Part shown: piece after piece, positions 15,818 to 24,397 of the stretch
Numbering within the stretch: the stretch's first letter is position 1
Layout: each line of letters begins with the position of its first letter
Assembly: GCA_947379975.1 (NCBI GenBank)
Contig: CANCPF010000014.1
Coordinates: forward strand, 1-47,869
DNA length: 47,869 nucleotides
Reading direction: 5' to 3'
Source of the DNA: Methylophilaceae bacterium
GTDB lineage: Bacteria > Pseudomonadota > Gammaproteobacteria > Burkholderiales > Methylophilaceae
Notes under the pieces: model-generated
The model's input: the letters and a program-made list of their open reading frames with translations, nothing else
Database searches by the model: none
What the model was told of the DNA's origin: nothing
Made by a program: the position numbers and the translations under genes

Positions 15818-16918
15818 TCATAATTTAAGCCTTATTGATTTCAAGGTTATGAAAAATTTATCTAGTGTTGATAAGCATGTCTTATGTTCGTTAATCTGAG
15901 TTTGTGCAATCCATGGTTTAATAAAAAATTTTTTCCGATGCATAAATTTCTCAGCAATTAATTTGTAATCATTGTCATATTTGTCTATTAACGAGCTCAC
16001 AAGCGTCTCAGACAAAAAACTACTAAGCGCATGGTTAGATCGTTTTTCAAAAGCTAATCTCAGTAAATCTTCTCTAGAAACTAATCCAGCAAGAATTTTA
16101 CTTCCATGATTTATTTGTCGAATTAAGTCTGTATATTCTGGATCGGGCGTAATGTTTAGGTATTCCAATTCTTGAGGAACAGAAATCCATGCGTCATCTA
16201 GATTGAGATTAAGTACATCATAAAAGAAATCACTAACGATTTCAGTTCTATGAGGAGTATCGTCATAAGGTCTGACTTTAAGTTGAGATTTGTCGAATAC
16301 AGATCCCCAAATATCTAGAATCTTTAGAGCATCAAGTCTTGGAGAAAATTTAGTGTGGAATTCATTAAATTCAATGGTGTTTGAAGACTTTCCTTTGATG
16401 AATTGAGCGTAATGGGCGTTAAGTAAGTAATCTGGCCTTCGTAAGTAAATCACAATTATTGGATCCCATTTAAATTCTTTCGAATACTCCAGTAACATAA
16501 TTGCAGCTCGCTTAACTAAATCCAGAGAAAAATCTAACTCATGCGCAGTATGCATATCAAAAATATCTTCTGAAGACATTACTATGGTGTGTGCATTAAT
16601 CCTTAAACTCTCCATCTCAATAAAGCCAAATAATTCCGATATGCTTTTTAACTGAGCTGCATATTGACCGTGCTCAGTCCAAAATAAATCATCGCTTGCA
16701 TTAACGCTGCAACTTTCAATAATTTCCTTTCTTAGCAGTGCGTATAAATTAAAGTGGCTATTTCTATAAGCACTAACTTCCTGATAATTTAATGTAGTTG
16801 GGTAAAGTATTCCATGACTGTTTAGGTTTCTCCCATTAAGGGCAAGAAATGTCTGTAGAAATTTTGAGCCGGTTTTATGTTGCCCAATATGAAGTACTAA
16901 TTTTTTTCTCTCATTCAA
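15818..16918 (-). CDS. Sulfotransferase-like protein
   Basis: The N-terminus KLVLHIGQHKTGSKFLQTFLALN (H14-K15-T16-G17) is the 5'-phosphosulfate (PAPS) binding loop of the bacterial sulfotransferase superfamily. A second conserved area, VIYLRRPDYLLNAHYAQFIKG (about 157-177), corresponds to the 3'-phosphate site. Length 366 residues, no membrane segment. It overlaps the upstream methyltransferase by 4 bp and lies last in a minus-strand operon with that gene and a double glycosyltransferase. The likely job is decorating a surface glycan; the acceptor is unknown. Confidence 0.75.
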   Translation of the reverse strand: MNERKKLVLHIGQHKTGSKFLQTFLALNGRNLNSHGILYPTTLNYQEVSAYRNSHFNLYALLRKEIIESCSVNASDDLFWTEHGQYAAQLKSISELFGFIEMESLRINAHTIVMSSEDIFDMHTAHELDFSLDLVKRAAIMLLEYSKEFKWDPIIVIYLRRPDYLLNAHYAQFIKGKSSNTIEFNEFHTKFSPRLDALKILDIWGSVFDKSQLKVRPYDDTPHRTEIVSDFFYDVLNLNLDDAWISVPQELEYLNITPDPEYTDLIRQINHGSKILAGLVSREDLLRLAFEKRSNHALSSFLSETLVSSLIDKYDNDYKLIAEKFMHRKKFFIKPWIAQTQINEHKTCLSTLDKFFITLKSIRLKL

Positions 16919-17517
16919 GGCTTTACTCCAAAACCTATAAATCTTGGTGGTGTCATAATCTCGTATATTTCAATATTTAACAGGTCTGCCATGAACAGCT
17001 TTTCTACAGAGAACTTTGAGAAGCGATAAAAATCCCCTGGATAGAAATGCTCACCCAATGTAATAGTAGATGCATCAATAATTTCATTTAAACTACTTGG
17101 GGAAATGATGCGAAACAGCTTTCTTATAAGCTTCGATTTAAATAAAAACTTACCTAAACCCATATCTCGATAACCTGGTACACCAATAATAATTATTCCT
17201 CCAGATGCAGTTACACGTTTGATTTCTGATATGGTTTTCCAAAAAAATAGATCATGTTCAAGCACTGAGTTACATAGAACGATTTGAAAGCTGGCACTTT
17301 CAAATTGGCTTAGATCGTTCCCACTGGCCATAATAAATTTATATTTTCCACTGTTAAAATTTTCTAAGTTAACACCGACTTTAACTGGAATTTCGTTTAG
17401 GCATGGTAAGTTTATTAAGCTGTCATCATCCGAAGTGACGCCTATTTCCAATACTGGACCAATCAATTTACATTCGCTCAATATAGCGCTAAATATACTA
17501 CTTACTTCAGGACTCAT
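16915..17517 (-). CDS. SAM-dependent methyltransferase-like protein (class I)
   Basis: A 200-residue Rossmann-type protein. GPVLEIGVTSDD (motif I, with the second glycine of the usual GxGxG missing), then FQIVLCNSVLEHDLFFWKTISEIKRVTASGGIIIIGVP, corresponds to the motifs IV-VI region of type 11/23 methyltransferases. The degenerate motif I could mean weak SAM binding or a diverged function. It overlaps the glycosyltransferase fusion upstream by 11 bp and the sulfotransferase downstream by 4 bp, so it is translationally coupled within the glycan operon. Confidence 0.7.
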   Translation of the reverse strand: MSPEVSSIFSAILSECKLIGPVLEIGVTSDDDSLINLPCLNEIPVKVGVNLENFNSGKYKFIMASGNDLSQFESASFQIVLCNSVLEHDLFFWKTISEIKRVTASGGIIIIGVPGYRDMGLGKFLFKSKLIRKLFRIISPSSLNEIIDASTITLGEHFYPGDFYRFSKFSVEKLFMADLLNIEIYEIMTPPRFIGFGVKP

Positions 17518-19639
17518 TTGAAATAGCCTTAAACTTGAGATAGACCAATTTAATCATAAGTTTTATTATTTTTTTTGTGAAAAATAAACTTGGATGAATA
17601 GAGTTGATCGTTTTGAAAAGATGGGCTATCGATATATCGGTGTGTGATTCTCTATGTATGGCATTCCAATATAAATAAGCTAATGTGTGCGCTTCATACC
17701 TTGTTAGCAAACTATCAATCTCAACTTTACTGAGTGATGCTTTTTGTACCGCTAAATTAGCTATATCTCTAAAAATAACTACATTTTCAGATACCTTATT
17801 AATGGCTAAGTTAGAACTCGCATTTAACCCATTTTGCACCCAGCAGCCGACGGTATCATTAATTAGAACAACGTCTCCTTCAAGTGCCAATCTCATAAAG
17901 GAGTCCATATCAGATGAGCTAATATCTAATTGATAACAATTATTTTTAATTGCTTGCTTCCTGTTGTACAAAATTCCTAAATGGGTAAAAAACCTAGTTT
18001 TAAAAACGAACTTAAGGTAATCGCCACCGCTCATCAGCATATGATCAGCATTTATTTTTGGTAGAATCTCCACATCATTTTTTGTGCTGTTAATATATTT
18101 AACGGTATGCCCGGCCTGTAAAAAAACTATTTCAGATTGCTCGTACTGCTTCATTAATATAAAACATTTTTCAATAAAATTTGGCGCAATAAGATAATCA
18201 TCCCCATCTAACATAAGAACCCATTGGCCTCTTGCTATGTTGTATAAAGCTTTTCGATAATTACCTACCCTGCCAATATTTTCGTCATTTCTCACATAGT
18301 GGAATCTTGGATCTTTTAACCATTTTTTGCATAAATCTCTCGTTGAGTCAGTTGAACAGTCATCTATTACAACAACCTCAAGAGATTCGAAATTTTGCAT
18401 TAGTGCACTTGCGATTGCCTTATCTATACTCGCTTCTTGCATGTACGTTGGGATTAATATCGACACAAGGGGAATAGATATTTGCATGGATTCTTTCTCC
18501 ATAAAAGTATCTATTAGTTTATTGAAATTAATATCTATTCTAGATTTTATTGAGTCATTTGCAAGATCATTCTTGAATGACTTTCTAAGTTCTTTGTCTG
18601 TTAGCAATCTTTTAAGCCCATGTTTCATTTCATTTATTTCTGAAGATACAATTAATCCATTCACCTCACTCTGAATAAATTCGCTCACACCGTGAACTGG
18701 AGTCGTAATGACTGGGCATTTCATATGCAATGCTTCTAAAATGACTGTAGGGCAGCCTTCTGAATCGGAAAACAACGCAAAAATATCAGCATTAGACATC
18801 CATTCTGGGATGTTTTTTTGAGCTCCGACTAATACAAAAGAGTCCTCTAGTCCTAAACGTGTAATCTCATGTTTTATTTTATTTTTTTCTTTACCTTCGC
18901 CAACAACATACCAATCAAAAAAAATTCCTTCATTTAGAAGTTCGTTATGAATTCTCAGGCAGTCCATAATTCTTTTCCCCGGAACCAACCTAGCTACCGT
19001 TAAAACAGAAAGCCTACGGGGAGCCTTTGTCTGCTTGAAACTTTCTTTGACAAGATACTCATCAAACGCATTATCAATTAATGGTGGTAAAACAATCAGA
19101 CGCTTATTTTTCAAAGAATCACAAGCATTGACTAATGAATCAAATAACGACTTAGACACGGATACTATAGTTTCTGAACATAGAATACTTAAATCAATCG
19201 CTGTTTTTGTACCTAACCTAAAATGTTTATAATGGCTTAGTGATTCGTCAACTAAAAAAATAATTTTATGTTTCGCTTTAATGTTTGCATGCGCAATACA
19301 AGCTTGCCAGCTAGGAAAAATTGATGTGGAAATGACAATATTGTAAGACGTCTTAAATGTATCGAGTGCTTGGAGTTTTTTAGAATAAGAAATTTGCTTT
19401 ATGATGTTTCTAGAGCCAAAATGGCCTTTAATGTCATATATGATTGGTTTTAATTTATAAACAATTACACTTTCAGGTAGCTCGGCAAACATTTTATCGT
19501 CACTTCGACCAACCACCAGGAGATCAACTTGGTAGTTAGCAATAAGTTTTTTTATTAGCCTTATTGCTAGATAGCTTGCACCCCCAGAATTAAATTCTTG
19601 GGTCAGGAAAAGGATTTTTTGAGTTTTATTAGAGTTCAA
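17507..19639 (-). CDS. Bifunctional glycosyltransferase (GT4 + GT2 fusion)
   Basis: A 710-residue protein. Residues 1 to about 385 form a GT-B fold GT4 enzyme: ILFLTQEFNSGGASYLAIRL at the start, VARLVPGKR at 216-223, and the EX7E motif E294/E302 in SEGCPTVILEAL. Residues about 390-620 form a GT-A fold GT2 enzyme: VSILIPTY, VVIDDCSTDST, and the DGDD metal/sugar-nucleotide motif at 478-481. It therefore could add two sugars in sequence. No membrane helix is present. It is first in the minus-strand glycan operon, 91 bp from the divergent epimerase gene. Confidence 0.88.
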   Translation of the reverse strand: MNSNKTQKILFLTQEFNSGGASYLAIRLIKKLIANYQVDLLVVGRSDDKMFAELPESVIVYKLKPIIYDIKGHFGSRNIIKQISYSKKLQALDTFKTSYNIVISTSIFPSWQACIAHANIKAKHKIIFLVDESLSHYKHFRLGTKTAIDLSILCSETIVSVSKSLFDSLVNACDSLKNKRLIVLPPLIDNAFDEYLVKESFKQTKAPRRLSVLTVARLVPGKRIMDCLRIHNELLNEGIFFDWYVVGEGKEKNKIKHEITRLGLEDSFVLVGAQKNIPEWMSNADIFALFSDSEGCPTVILEALHMKCPVITTPVHGVSEFIQSEVNGLIVSSEINEMKHGLKRLLTDKELRKSFKNDLANDSIKSRIDINFNKLIDTFMEKESMQISIPLVSILIPTYMQEASIDKAIASALMQNFESLEVVVIDDCSTDSTRDLCKKWLKDPRFHYVRNDENIGRVGNYRKALYNIARGQWVLMLDGDDYLIAPNFIEKCFILMKQYEQSEIVFLQAGHTVKYINSTKNDVEILPKINADHMLMSGGDYLKFVFKTRFFTHLGILYNRKQAIKNNCYQLDISSSDMDSFMRLALEGDVVLINDTVGCWVQNGLNASSNLAINKVSENVVIFRDIANLAVQKASLSKVEIDSLLTRYEAHTLAYLYWNAIHRESHTDISIAHLFKTINSIHPSLFFTKKIIKLMIKLVYLKFKAISNES

Positions 19640-19730
19640 ATTGAAATCAATTTAGCAATAAAGCGTAGCATGCAAGAATTTAAAAAATATACAATGGATT
19701 CGGGCTTAGTTTAATCCCTATTTAAAATCA

Positions 19731-20690
19731 ATGGCAATCTTAATCACTGGCGGGCTTGGTTATATTGGCAGTCATCTAGCCATCACTCTAGCAAAAAAAT
19801 ATGACATTTATTTACTCGATTTCTTATCTAAAGATAATGAAGAAGCTTTAATTCGACTAAATAAGCTGATTCCCAATAAATTCATTTTTCTCAATGTTAA
19901 TTTAATGAATCTGGATAAAAAAATTTCGTTAATTGAGAATTGTAAAATAGATCTCATATGTCACTGTGCTGTAGTTAAAAGTCAAGATGAAATGCGTTCA
20001 TATGATGCTAATAAAAATGAGTTTATTCTAGAAAAGATAATGCTTTTAGTAAGTAGTTTGAATGTAAATAAATTTATATTCACTAGTAGCTCCGCTGTCT
20101 ATGGCAATGCTATATTAGGTCCAACAATTGAATCACAGCCACTTGACCCGCAAAGTATTTATGGCAAAAGTAAACTTCTAATGGAGAAAACATTACTTGA
20201 GTACGCTAATAGAAATTTAGAGTTTTGTGCAGTAGCCTTAAGGATATTTAATGTTGCTGGCAATGAATACCATTATATTAACAATTCAAGCTTAATTAAG
20301 AACGTTGCTAAGGCAGCTAAAGACAATCGTTTAATACTTGATATCAATTCAACCAGCCACACTACAAGCGATGGTACATATATTCGAGACTATATTTATA
20401 TATCTGATGTAATAAGTGCTATTGATAAAAGTATCAATTTTACTGCAACCAAAAAAGGTTTTTTTTCGATTAATATCGGGACTGGAACTGGAACTTCAGT
20501 ATTTGAATTACTTGATGTGTTTGAGAAAATCAGTAGAAAAAAAATAAACTTCCGAGTTCATAATCTTGATAGTTCCGATGTGTCAATTTCTATTGCTAAC
20601 AACAATCTTGCTAAAAAACTACTGGATTGGGAGCCTGTGACTAATCTTAGTCACATTGCCCGTAATTTACTTGCAGACAACAACCAATAA
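19731..20690 (+). CDS. NAD-dependent sugar epimerase (GalE-like)
   Basis: A 319-residue extended short-chain dehydrogenase. The NAD motif is GGLGYIGSH (7-15). The catalytic triad is visible as Ser in FTSSSAVYG (about 119-121), Tyr144 and Lys148 in YGKSK. TYIRDYIYISDV is the block typical of UDP-glucose 4-epimerases. It probably supplies an activated hexose (for example UDP-galactose) for the flanking glycosyltransferases. It starts a plus-strand pair with the GT9 gene 12 bp downstream. The substrate within the GalE/UDP-sugar epimerase group cannot be fixed from sequence alone. Confidence 0.85.
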   Translation: MAILITGGLGYIGSHLAITLAKKYDIYLLDFLSKDNEEALIRLNKLIPNKFIFLNVNLMNLDKKISLIENCKIDLICHCAVVKSQDEMRSYDANKNEFILEKIMLLVSSLNVNKFIFTSSSAVYGNAILGPTIESQPLDPQSIYGKSKLLMEKTLLEYANRNLEFCAVALRIFNVAGNEYHYINNSSLIKNVAKAAKDNRLILDINSTSHTTSDGTYIRDYIYISDVISAIDKSINFTATKKGFFSINIGTGTGTSVFELLDVFEKISRKKINFRVHNLDSSDVSISIANNNLAKKLLDWEPVTNLSHIARNLLADNNQ

Positions 20691-20702
20691 AATAAAGATA
20701 CT

Positions 20703-22007
20703 GTGACAAACTTCAAGCACATCAAAACAAATCTTCTGGCTAATAGAATTAGATATTTGGCTTATAAAGTTTTTAAAATAAAGATTTTAAAAATACTAAC
20801 TTTCCCACTTTATGACGTATTAATTTTTTTTGCACAACGCAATAAATTTGTAAAAGTATTTATTGATAGGTTTATTTCTGGAAGCCGCTTAGAGGAAGAA
20901 AAAATACTTGGGTATGTTCAGTTAAAGAAAATAATTTTAATACTTAGACCAGATCATATTGGCGATTTCATTTATTCATTACCAAGCTTTATAACTTTGA
21001 AGCACCATATTGCAAATGATTACTTGATAAATATATTAGTTGATCCATGCAACCTAGACATGTCTCGGAAATGTGGGTTATTTAATTATATTTATGTATT
21101 TTCTGTATTTAATAAGCGTGGCAAGCGGACTCTGCCATCTAAGCATGACTATATAAAATTGTCGGACGAAATAGGTGAAGTTTCAATACTTATAGATGCC
21201 CGACCGGATGGGGATAACTTTTTTCTAACAGGCTGGATTAAAGCAGAAAAAGTATATCGAATTGAAAAAGATAGAGCTTTAATTGGATTGTTAACAGATG
21301 CTTGCCAGAATGATCATCTTATAAAAGAAGAGCCTTATAAGCCCAATCAATTTAAGTTTTACAGTCATGAACTTGATGGATACCGCCCGAGATTAATTTT
21401 TAATTATTTTTCAGAAATTCTAGTTAATGAAAACCTTTCTGTAAATATAACATTTGAAGAGGCTAAGAAGAGATCAAATGATTGCTTAAAAAATATTTAC
21501 CCGAAGATTACACAAACTGACTGCATTGTTTTTTGCCCGGAAGCTAGGAGTTCAAGAAAGATGTGGGCTAATTCCCAAACAAGGGCTCTTATTGATTACC
21601 TTGCAATTGCATTGTCTGGCAAATTTACAATAATTCTCCTAGGAAAAGAAGCTTCAACTGATGGAGTGGTTTTTGAAAATACTATTGATTTAAGAGGTAA
21701 GACAAATCTAGATGAAGCTTTTACAATTATTTCTTCTGCAAGTATTTTTATAGGTTTCGATAGTGGTCTAAGTCACTTTGCTGGACTAATTGGTACAAAT
21801 GTAGTGGAAATATTTACTGCAAAGACCCAACCTCTAGTTTGGGGTGCAATATCTGTTCAAAATAATGTAAAAATATTATCTCCATCTCAACCAAGATTGA
21901 AAACCATTTTAGAAAAAATTACTACTTCCAAAAAATCTATCCAATATTTGGACTGTATTGAAGCAAGTGACGTAATTAATTTTCTTAGAAATTTGCATTT
22001 AAATTAA
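20703..22007 (+). CDS. Glycosyltransferase family 9 (heptosyltransferase-like)
   Basis: 434 residues with GTG as start. The N-terminal domain contains KKIILILRPDHIGDFIYSLPSF (about 74-95), the acceptor-side motif of GT9 enzymes. The C-terminal domain has FIGFDSGLSHFAGLIGTNVVEIFT, the ADP-sugar binding motif (usual form GxDTGxxHxAA). Family members transfer heptose or related sugars to lipopolysaccharide core at the inner face of the inner membrane. An extra N-terminal helical region of about 70 basic residues may hold it at the membrane. Located after the epimerase, it probably belongs to the same glycan pathway. Confidence 0.85.
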   Translation: MTNFKHIKTNLLANRIRYLAYKVFKIKILKILTFPLYDVLIFFAQRNKFVKVFIDRFISGSRLEEEKILGYVQLKKIILILRPDHIGDFIYSLPSFITLKHHIANDYLINILVDPCNLDMSRKCGLFNYIYVFSVFNKRGKRTLPSKHDYIKLSDEIGEVSILIDARPDGDNFFLTGWIKAEKVYRIEKDRALIGLLTDACQNDHLIKEEPYKPNQFKFYSHELDGYRPRLIFNYFSEILVNENLSVNITFEEAKKRSNDCLKNIYPKITQTDCIVFCPEARSSRKMWANSQTRALIDYLAIALSGKFTIILLGKEASTDGVVFENTIDLRGKTNLDEAFTIISSASIFIGFDSGLSHFAGLIGTNVVEIFTAKTQPLVWGAISVQNNVKILSPSQPRLKTILEKITTSKKSIQYLDCIEASDVINFLRNLHLN

Positions 22008-22288
22008 ATGAGTTAAATAAAAATAATTGGGATTGTTTTTATTGCATACGACAATGTCCTGTTGTTTAAGATGAAAGCTGATTTCAAAGTTGCAGATTTT
22101 TTTCTAAGTAGGATGTTTGGAGGGCTATAGTGGCTTTGTAACGATGCCTAGTAATTGGATTAAGCATCAATAACTTATCCTTTAAAGAATCGTAAACAGC
22201 GCTACTACTTGGTTAAGTATTAATAGTGAGTTAAGATAATTTTAGTTATCCAGTCGACTAAATGTTTTTTTAAGGTACTTTAAAACTT
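22008..22288. other. Intergenic region before the Tad locus
   Basis: 281 bp without a gene. AT-rich, no T-tract terminator recognised. It must hold the promoter of the prepilin peptidase gene, but I see no confident -35/-10 pair. Confidence 0.4.
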
Positions 22289-23107
22289 ATGACCTCTATA
22301 GGCCAGACACAAGGTCTGCTTGTTATGACCGCCAGCTTGGCGGGCCTAATAATCGGTAGTTTTATCAATATAATTGTCTCTCGATTGCCAAAAATAATGG
22401 AGCATGAATGGCAGTTGGAATATGAAGTCTTCGCCAACCAAAACCGTCCCTACCCCAAAAAATATAATCTACTCACGTCAAATTCCACTTGCACGCAATG
22501 TCAGACACAAATCCTTGCGCTAGATAATATCCCCCTGATTAGTTATTTGATGCTTGGTGGCAAGTGTCGATCCTGCAAGGCTACAATAAACATGCGCTAT
22601 CTAGCCATTGAGATAATAAGTGGAGTTACCCTTGGCTTTATTGTATGGAAATTTGGCGTTTCTTTAAGCGCACTAGCTTTATCGGTGTTCATGTTTACCT
22701 TGATTGCCCTTGCTACGATTGATTTAGAAACCCACTTACTCCCAGATCGGATAACGATACCACTTATTTGGTTGGGCTTACTTTACAATTTAAATACAGG
22801 CTTTACTGATATACGCTCTGCGGTGCTTGGTGCTGTGTTTGGTTATTTGATTCTTTGGGTGCTTTATTGGGTGTTCAAACACATTACTGGTAAAGATGGT
22901 ATGGGTTACGGCGACTTTAAAATGCTGTCCGCAATAGGCGCTTGTCTGGGTTGGAAATTGCTACCCGCGGTGATATTAATATCTGCTGTTGCGGCTTCTG
23001 TTATCGGGCTTTTATTACTGGCCTTTTCTGGAAAAGATAAAAATTCTGCAATTCCCTTCGGCCCATTTCTGGCTTTTGGCGGTCTACTGGCTGGCTATTT
23101 AGGTTAA
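22289..23107 (+). CDS. Prepilin peptidase (A24, PilD/GspO type)
   Basis: A polytopic 272-residue aspartic peptidase that cleaves type IV prepilins at the inner membrane and usually N-methylates the new end. The catalytic Asp residues are D145 (in ALATIDLETHLLPD) and D209 (in GMGYGDFKM). The zinc cysteines C68/C71/C93/C96 of the N-terminal cytoplasmic domain are present. That domain is normally absent from short TadV/CpaA peptidases, so this is a full PilD-type enzyme sitting at the head of a Tad locus. It could serve both the Flp pilins and the pseudopilins at 40.9-42.3 kb. Confidence 0.9.
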   Translation: MTSIGQTQGLLVMTASLAGLIIGSFINIIVSRLPKIMEHEWQLEYEVFANQNRPYPKKYNLLTSNSTCTQCQTQILALDNIPLISYLMLGGKCRSCKATINMRYLAIEIISGVTLGFIVWKFGVSLSALALSVFMFTLIALATIDLETHLLPDRITIPLIWLGLLYNLNTGFTDIRSAVLGAVFGYLILWVLYWVFKHITGKDGMGYGDFKMLSAIGACLGWKLLPAVILISAVAASVIGLLLLAFSGKDKNSAIPFGPFLAFGGLLAGYLG

Positions 23108-23147
23108 ATAATTATTTGGTTGAGGTGTGTGACATTAAGGAAAAAAT

Positions 23148-23171
23148 ATACTTTTGTATATACTTGTGTAT
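23148..23171. promoter_or_regulatory. Tandem ATAC-N4-GTAT dyads upstream of flp
   Basis: Two contiguous 12-bp dyads, ATAC-TTTT-GTAT (23148-23159) and ATAC-TTGT-GTAT (23160-23171). They lie about 150 bp upstream of the pilin start in the 217-bp leader region. They look like a double operator; the regulator is unknown. Confidence 0.4.
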
Positions 23172-23324
23172 CTTTTTTGTGATTTTTTTAAAAAAAATTA
23201 GTATTATTAACAACATATTAGATGATTCTTCAAATGTTTTTCATTAAGAGTATTGACAAACTTATTAATTAAATGGACTATCGCACCTGTTGTATGTTGT
23301 TTACTTTATCAAAGGAGTTTTAAC

Positions 23325-23486
23325 ATGAAAAATATTCAATCACGTAAGTCAGGTCAAAAAGGCGTAACACTCATTGAGTACGCGCTGATTGCGGCCATTA
23401 TCGCTGTAGCATTAATTACAAACCTTACTGCAGTAGAAGCTAAACTTGCAAGCACGTTTACAGCTATTGTAGCTGCCTTACCCTAA
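23325..23486 (+). CDS. flp: Flp-type pilin (major Tad pilin)
   Basis: A 53-residue prepilin. The ATG at 23325 follows a near-perfect AAAGGAG at 23311-23317, the best ribosome site in the locus and fitting for an abundant structural protein. A short basic leader ends at Gly13. Cleavage G13/V14 exposes VTLIEYALIAAIIAVALI, with Glu at +5 and Tyr at +6, the Flp signature. The remaining tail is short (LTAVEAKLASTFTAIVAALP). It is the main subunit of the Tad pilus assembled by the genes downstream. Confidence 0.93.
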   Translation: MKNIQSRKSGQKGVTLIEYALIAAIIAVALITNLTAVEAKLASTFTAIVAALP

Positions 23487-23545
23487 TAAACCGCATTGTA
23501 GTCAGATAATTATTAGAGCTAATGATGGTTAAAAGATCTTAATCC

Positions 23546-24397
23546 GTGAACGCACGCAACTTAATTATATTGTCTTTGGTGTTAGGCAGCATATCGGCCT
23601 ATAGCGTATCGCGTTGGATAGGTGTAGGTGGGTCGACCGGGTCCAAGGTGGTTTTAGCTACCAGTGCGATAGCGCCTGGTACAGCTATTACGGCTAATAA
23701 GTTAAAAGCCTTTAGTTGGCCTAGTGCTAGTGTGCCGCCGGGATCTTTTTCTAAAGTAAAAGAAGTACAAGGTAGAATTACGCGTCAAGAAATACTCAAG
23801 GGTGAGCCTATCCTTGAGTATAAGCTTGCTGGAGTAGAATCAAAAGGCGGTTTGGAATCGACTATTTCCACTGGTAAACGCGCTATTACCGTTCGAGTTA
23901 ATGAGGTGATTGCCGTTGCGGGTTTCGCACATCCGGGAAGTTTTATAGATGTCATCGTCAACGTAAAAGATTCCGCTACTAATCTTTCTTTTTCTAAGAC
24001 TGTTCTTAACCGTGTGAAAGTCTTAGCCGTAGCACAAGAAATTTCAGCAGATCCCAATAAACCCAAAGTTGTGAATGCTGTCACCTTAGAATTAACGCCA
24101 AAAGAATCAGAGGCATTAGACTTATCTAGGAATATTGGATCGTTGTCATTAGTACTGCGCAATGAGTATGATACGTCATCAGATGCAACATCTGGGACTA
24201 AATACGATGATGTCTTTGGTGCGGCATCCAACAAAGATAAGTCAGTTCAGTATGTTGCAGTGCAATCTGCTCCAGTTCAAACAGCTAAAGTCGCTGAACC
24301 TAAACAAAAGCATCCGGCTAGCACAAAAAAACTTACTCCCGTGCAACGCAAAGTTGAAGTTATACGTGGGAATAACATTAGTGAGGTTGGATTTTGA
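23546..24397 (+). CDS. cpaB: Tad pilus assembly protein CpaB/RcpC
   Basis: 283 residues. N-terminal signal anchor (LIILSLVLGSISAYSVSRWI). It is followed by the SAF domain (about 30-100: ATSAIAPGTAITANKLKAFSWPS..., GRITRQEILKGEPILEYKL) and the CpaB beta region (GKRAITVRVNEVIAVAGFAHPGSFIDVIV). It is periplasmic and is thought to modulate the secretin. The start is a GTG at 23546 with a weak ribosome site. The 3' end overlaps the secretin start by 4 bp (TTGA). Confidence 0.9.
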   Translation: MNARNLIILSLVLGSISAYSVSRWIGVGGSTGSKVVLATSAIAPGTAITANKLKAFSWPSASVPPGSFSKVKEVQGRITRQEILKGEPILEYKLAGVESKGGLESTISTGKRAITVRVNEVIAVAGFAHPGSFIDVIVNVKDSATNLSFSKTVLNRVKVLAVAQEISADPNKPKVVNAVTLELTPKESEALDLSRNIGSLSLVLRNEYDTSSDATSGTKYDDVFGAASNKDKSVQYVAVQSAPVQTAKVAEPKQKHPASTKKLTPVQRKVEVIRGNNISEVGF

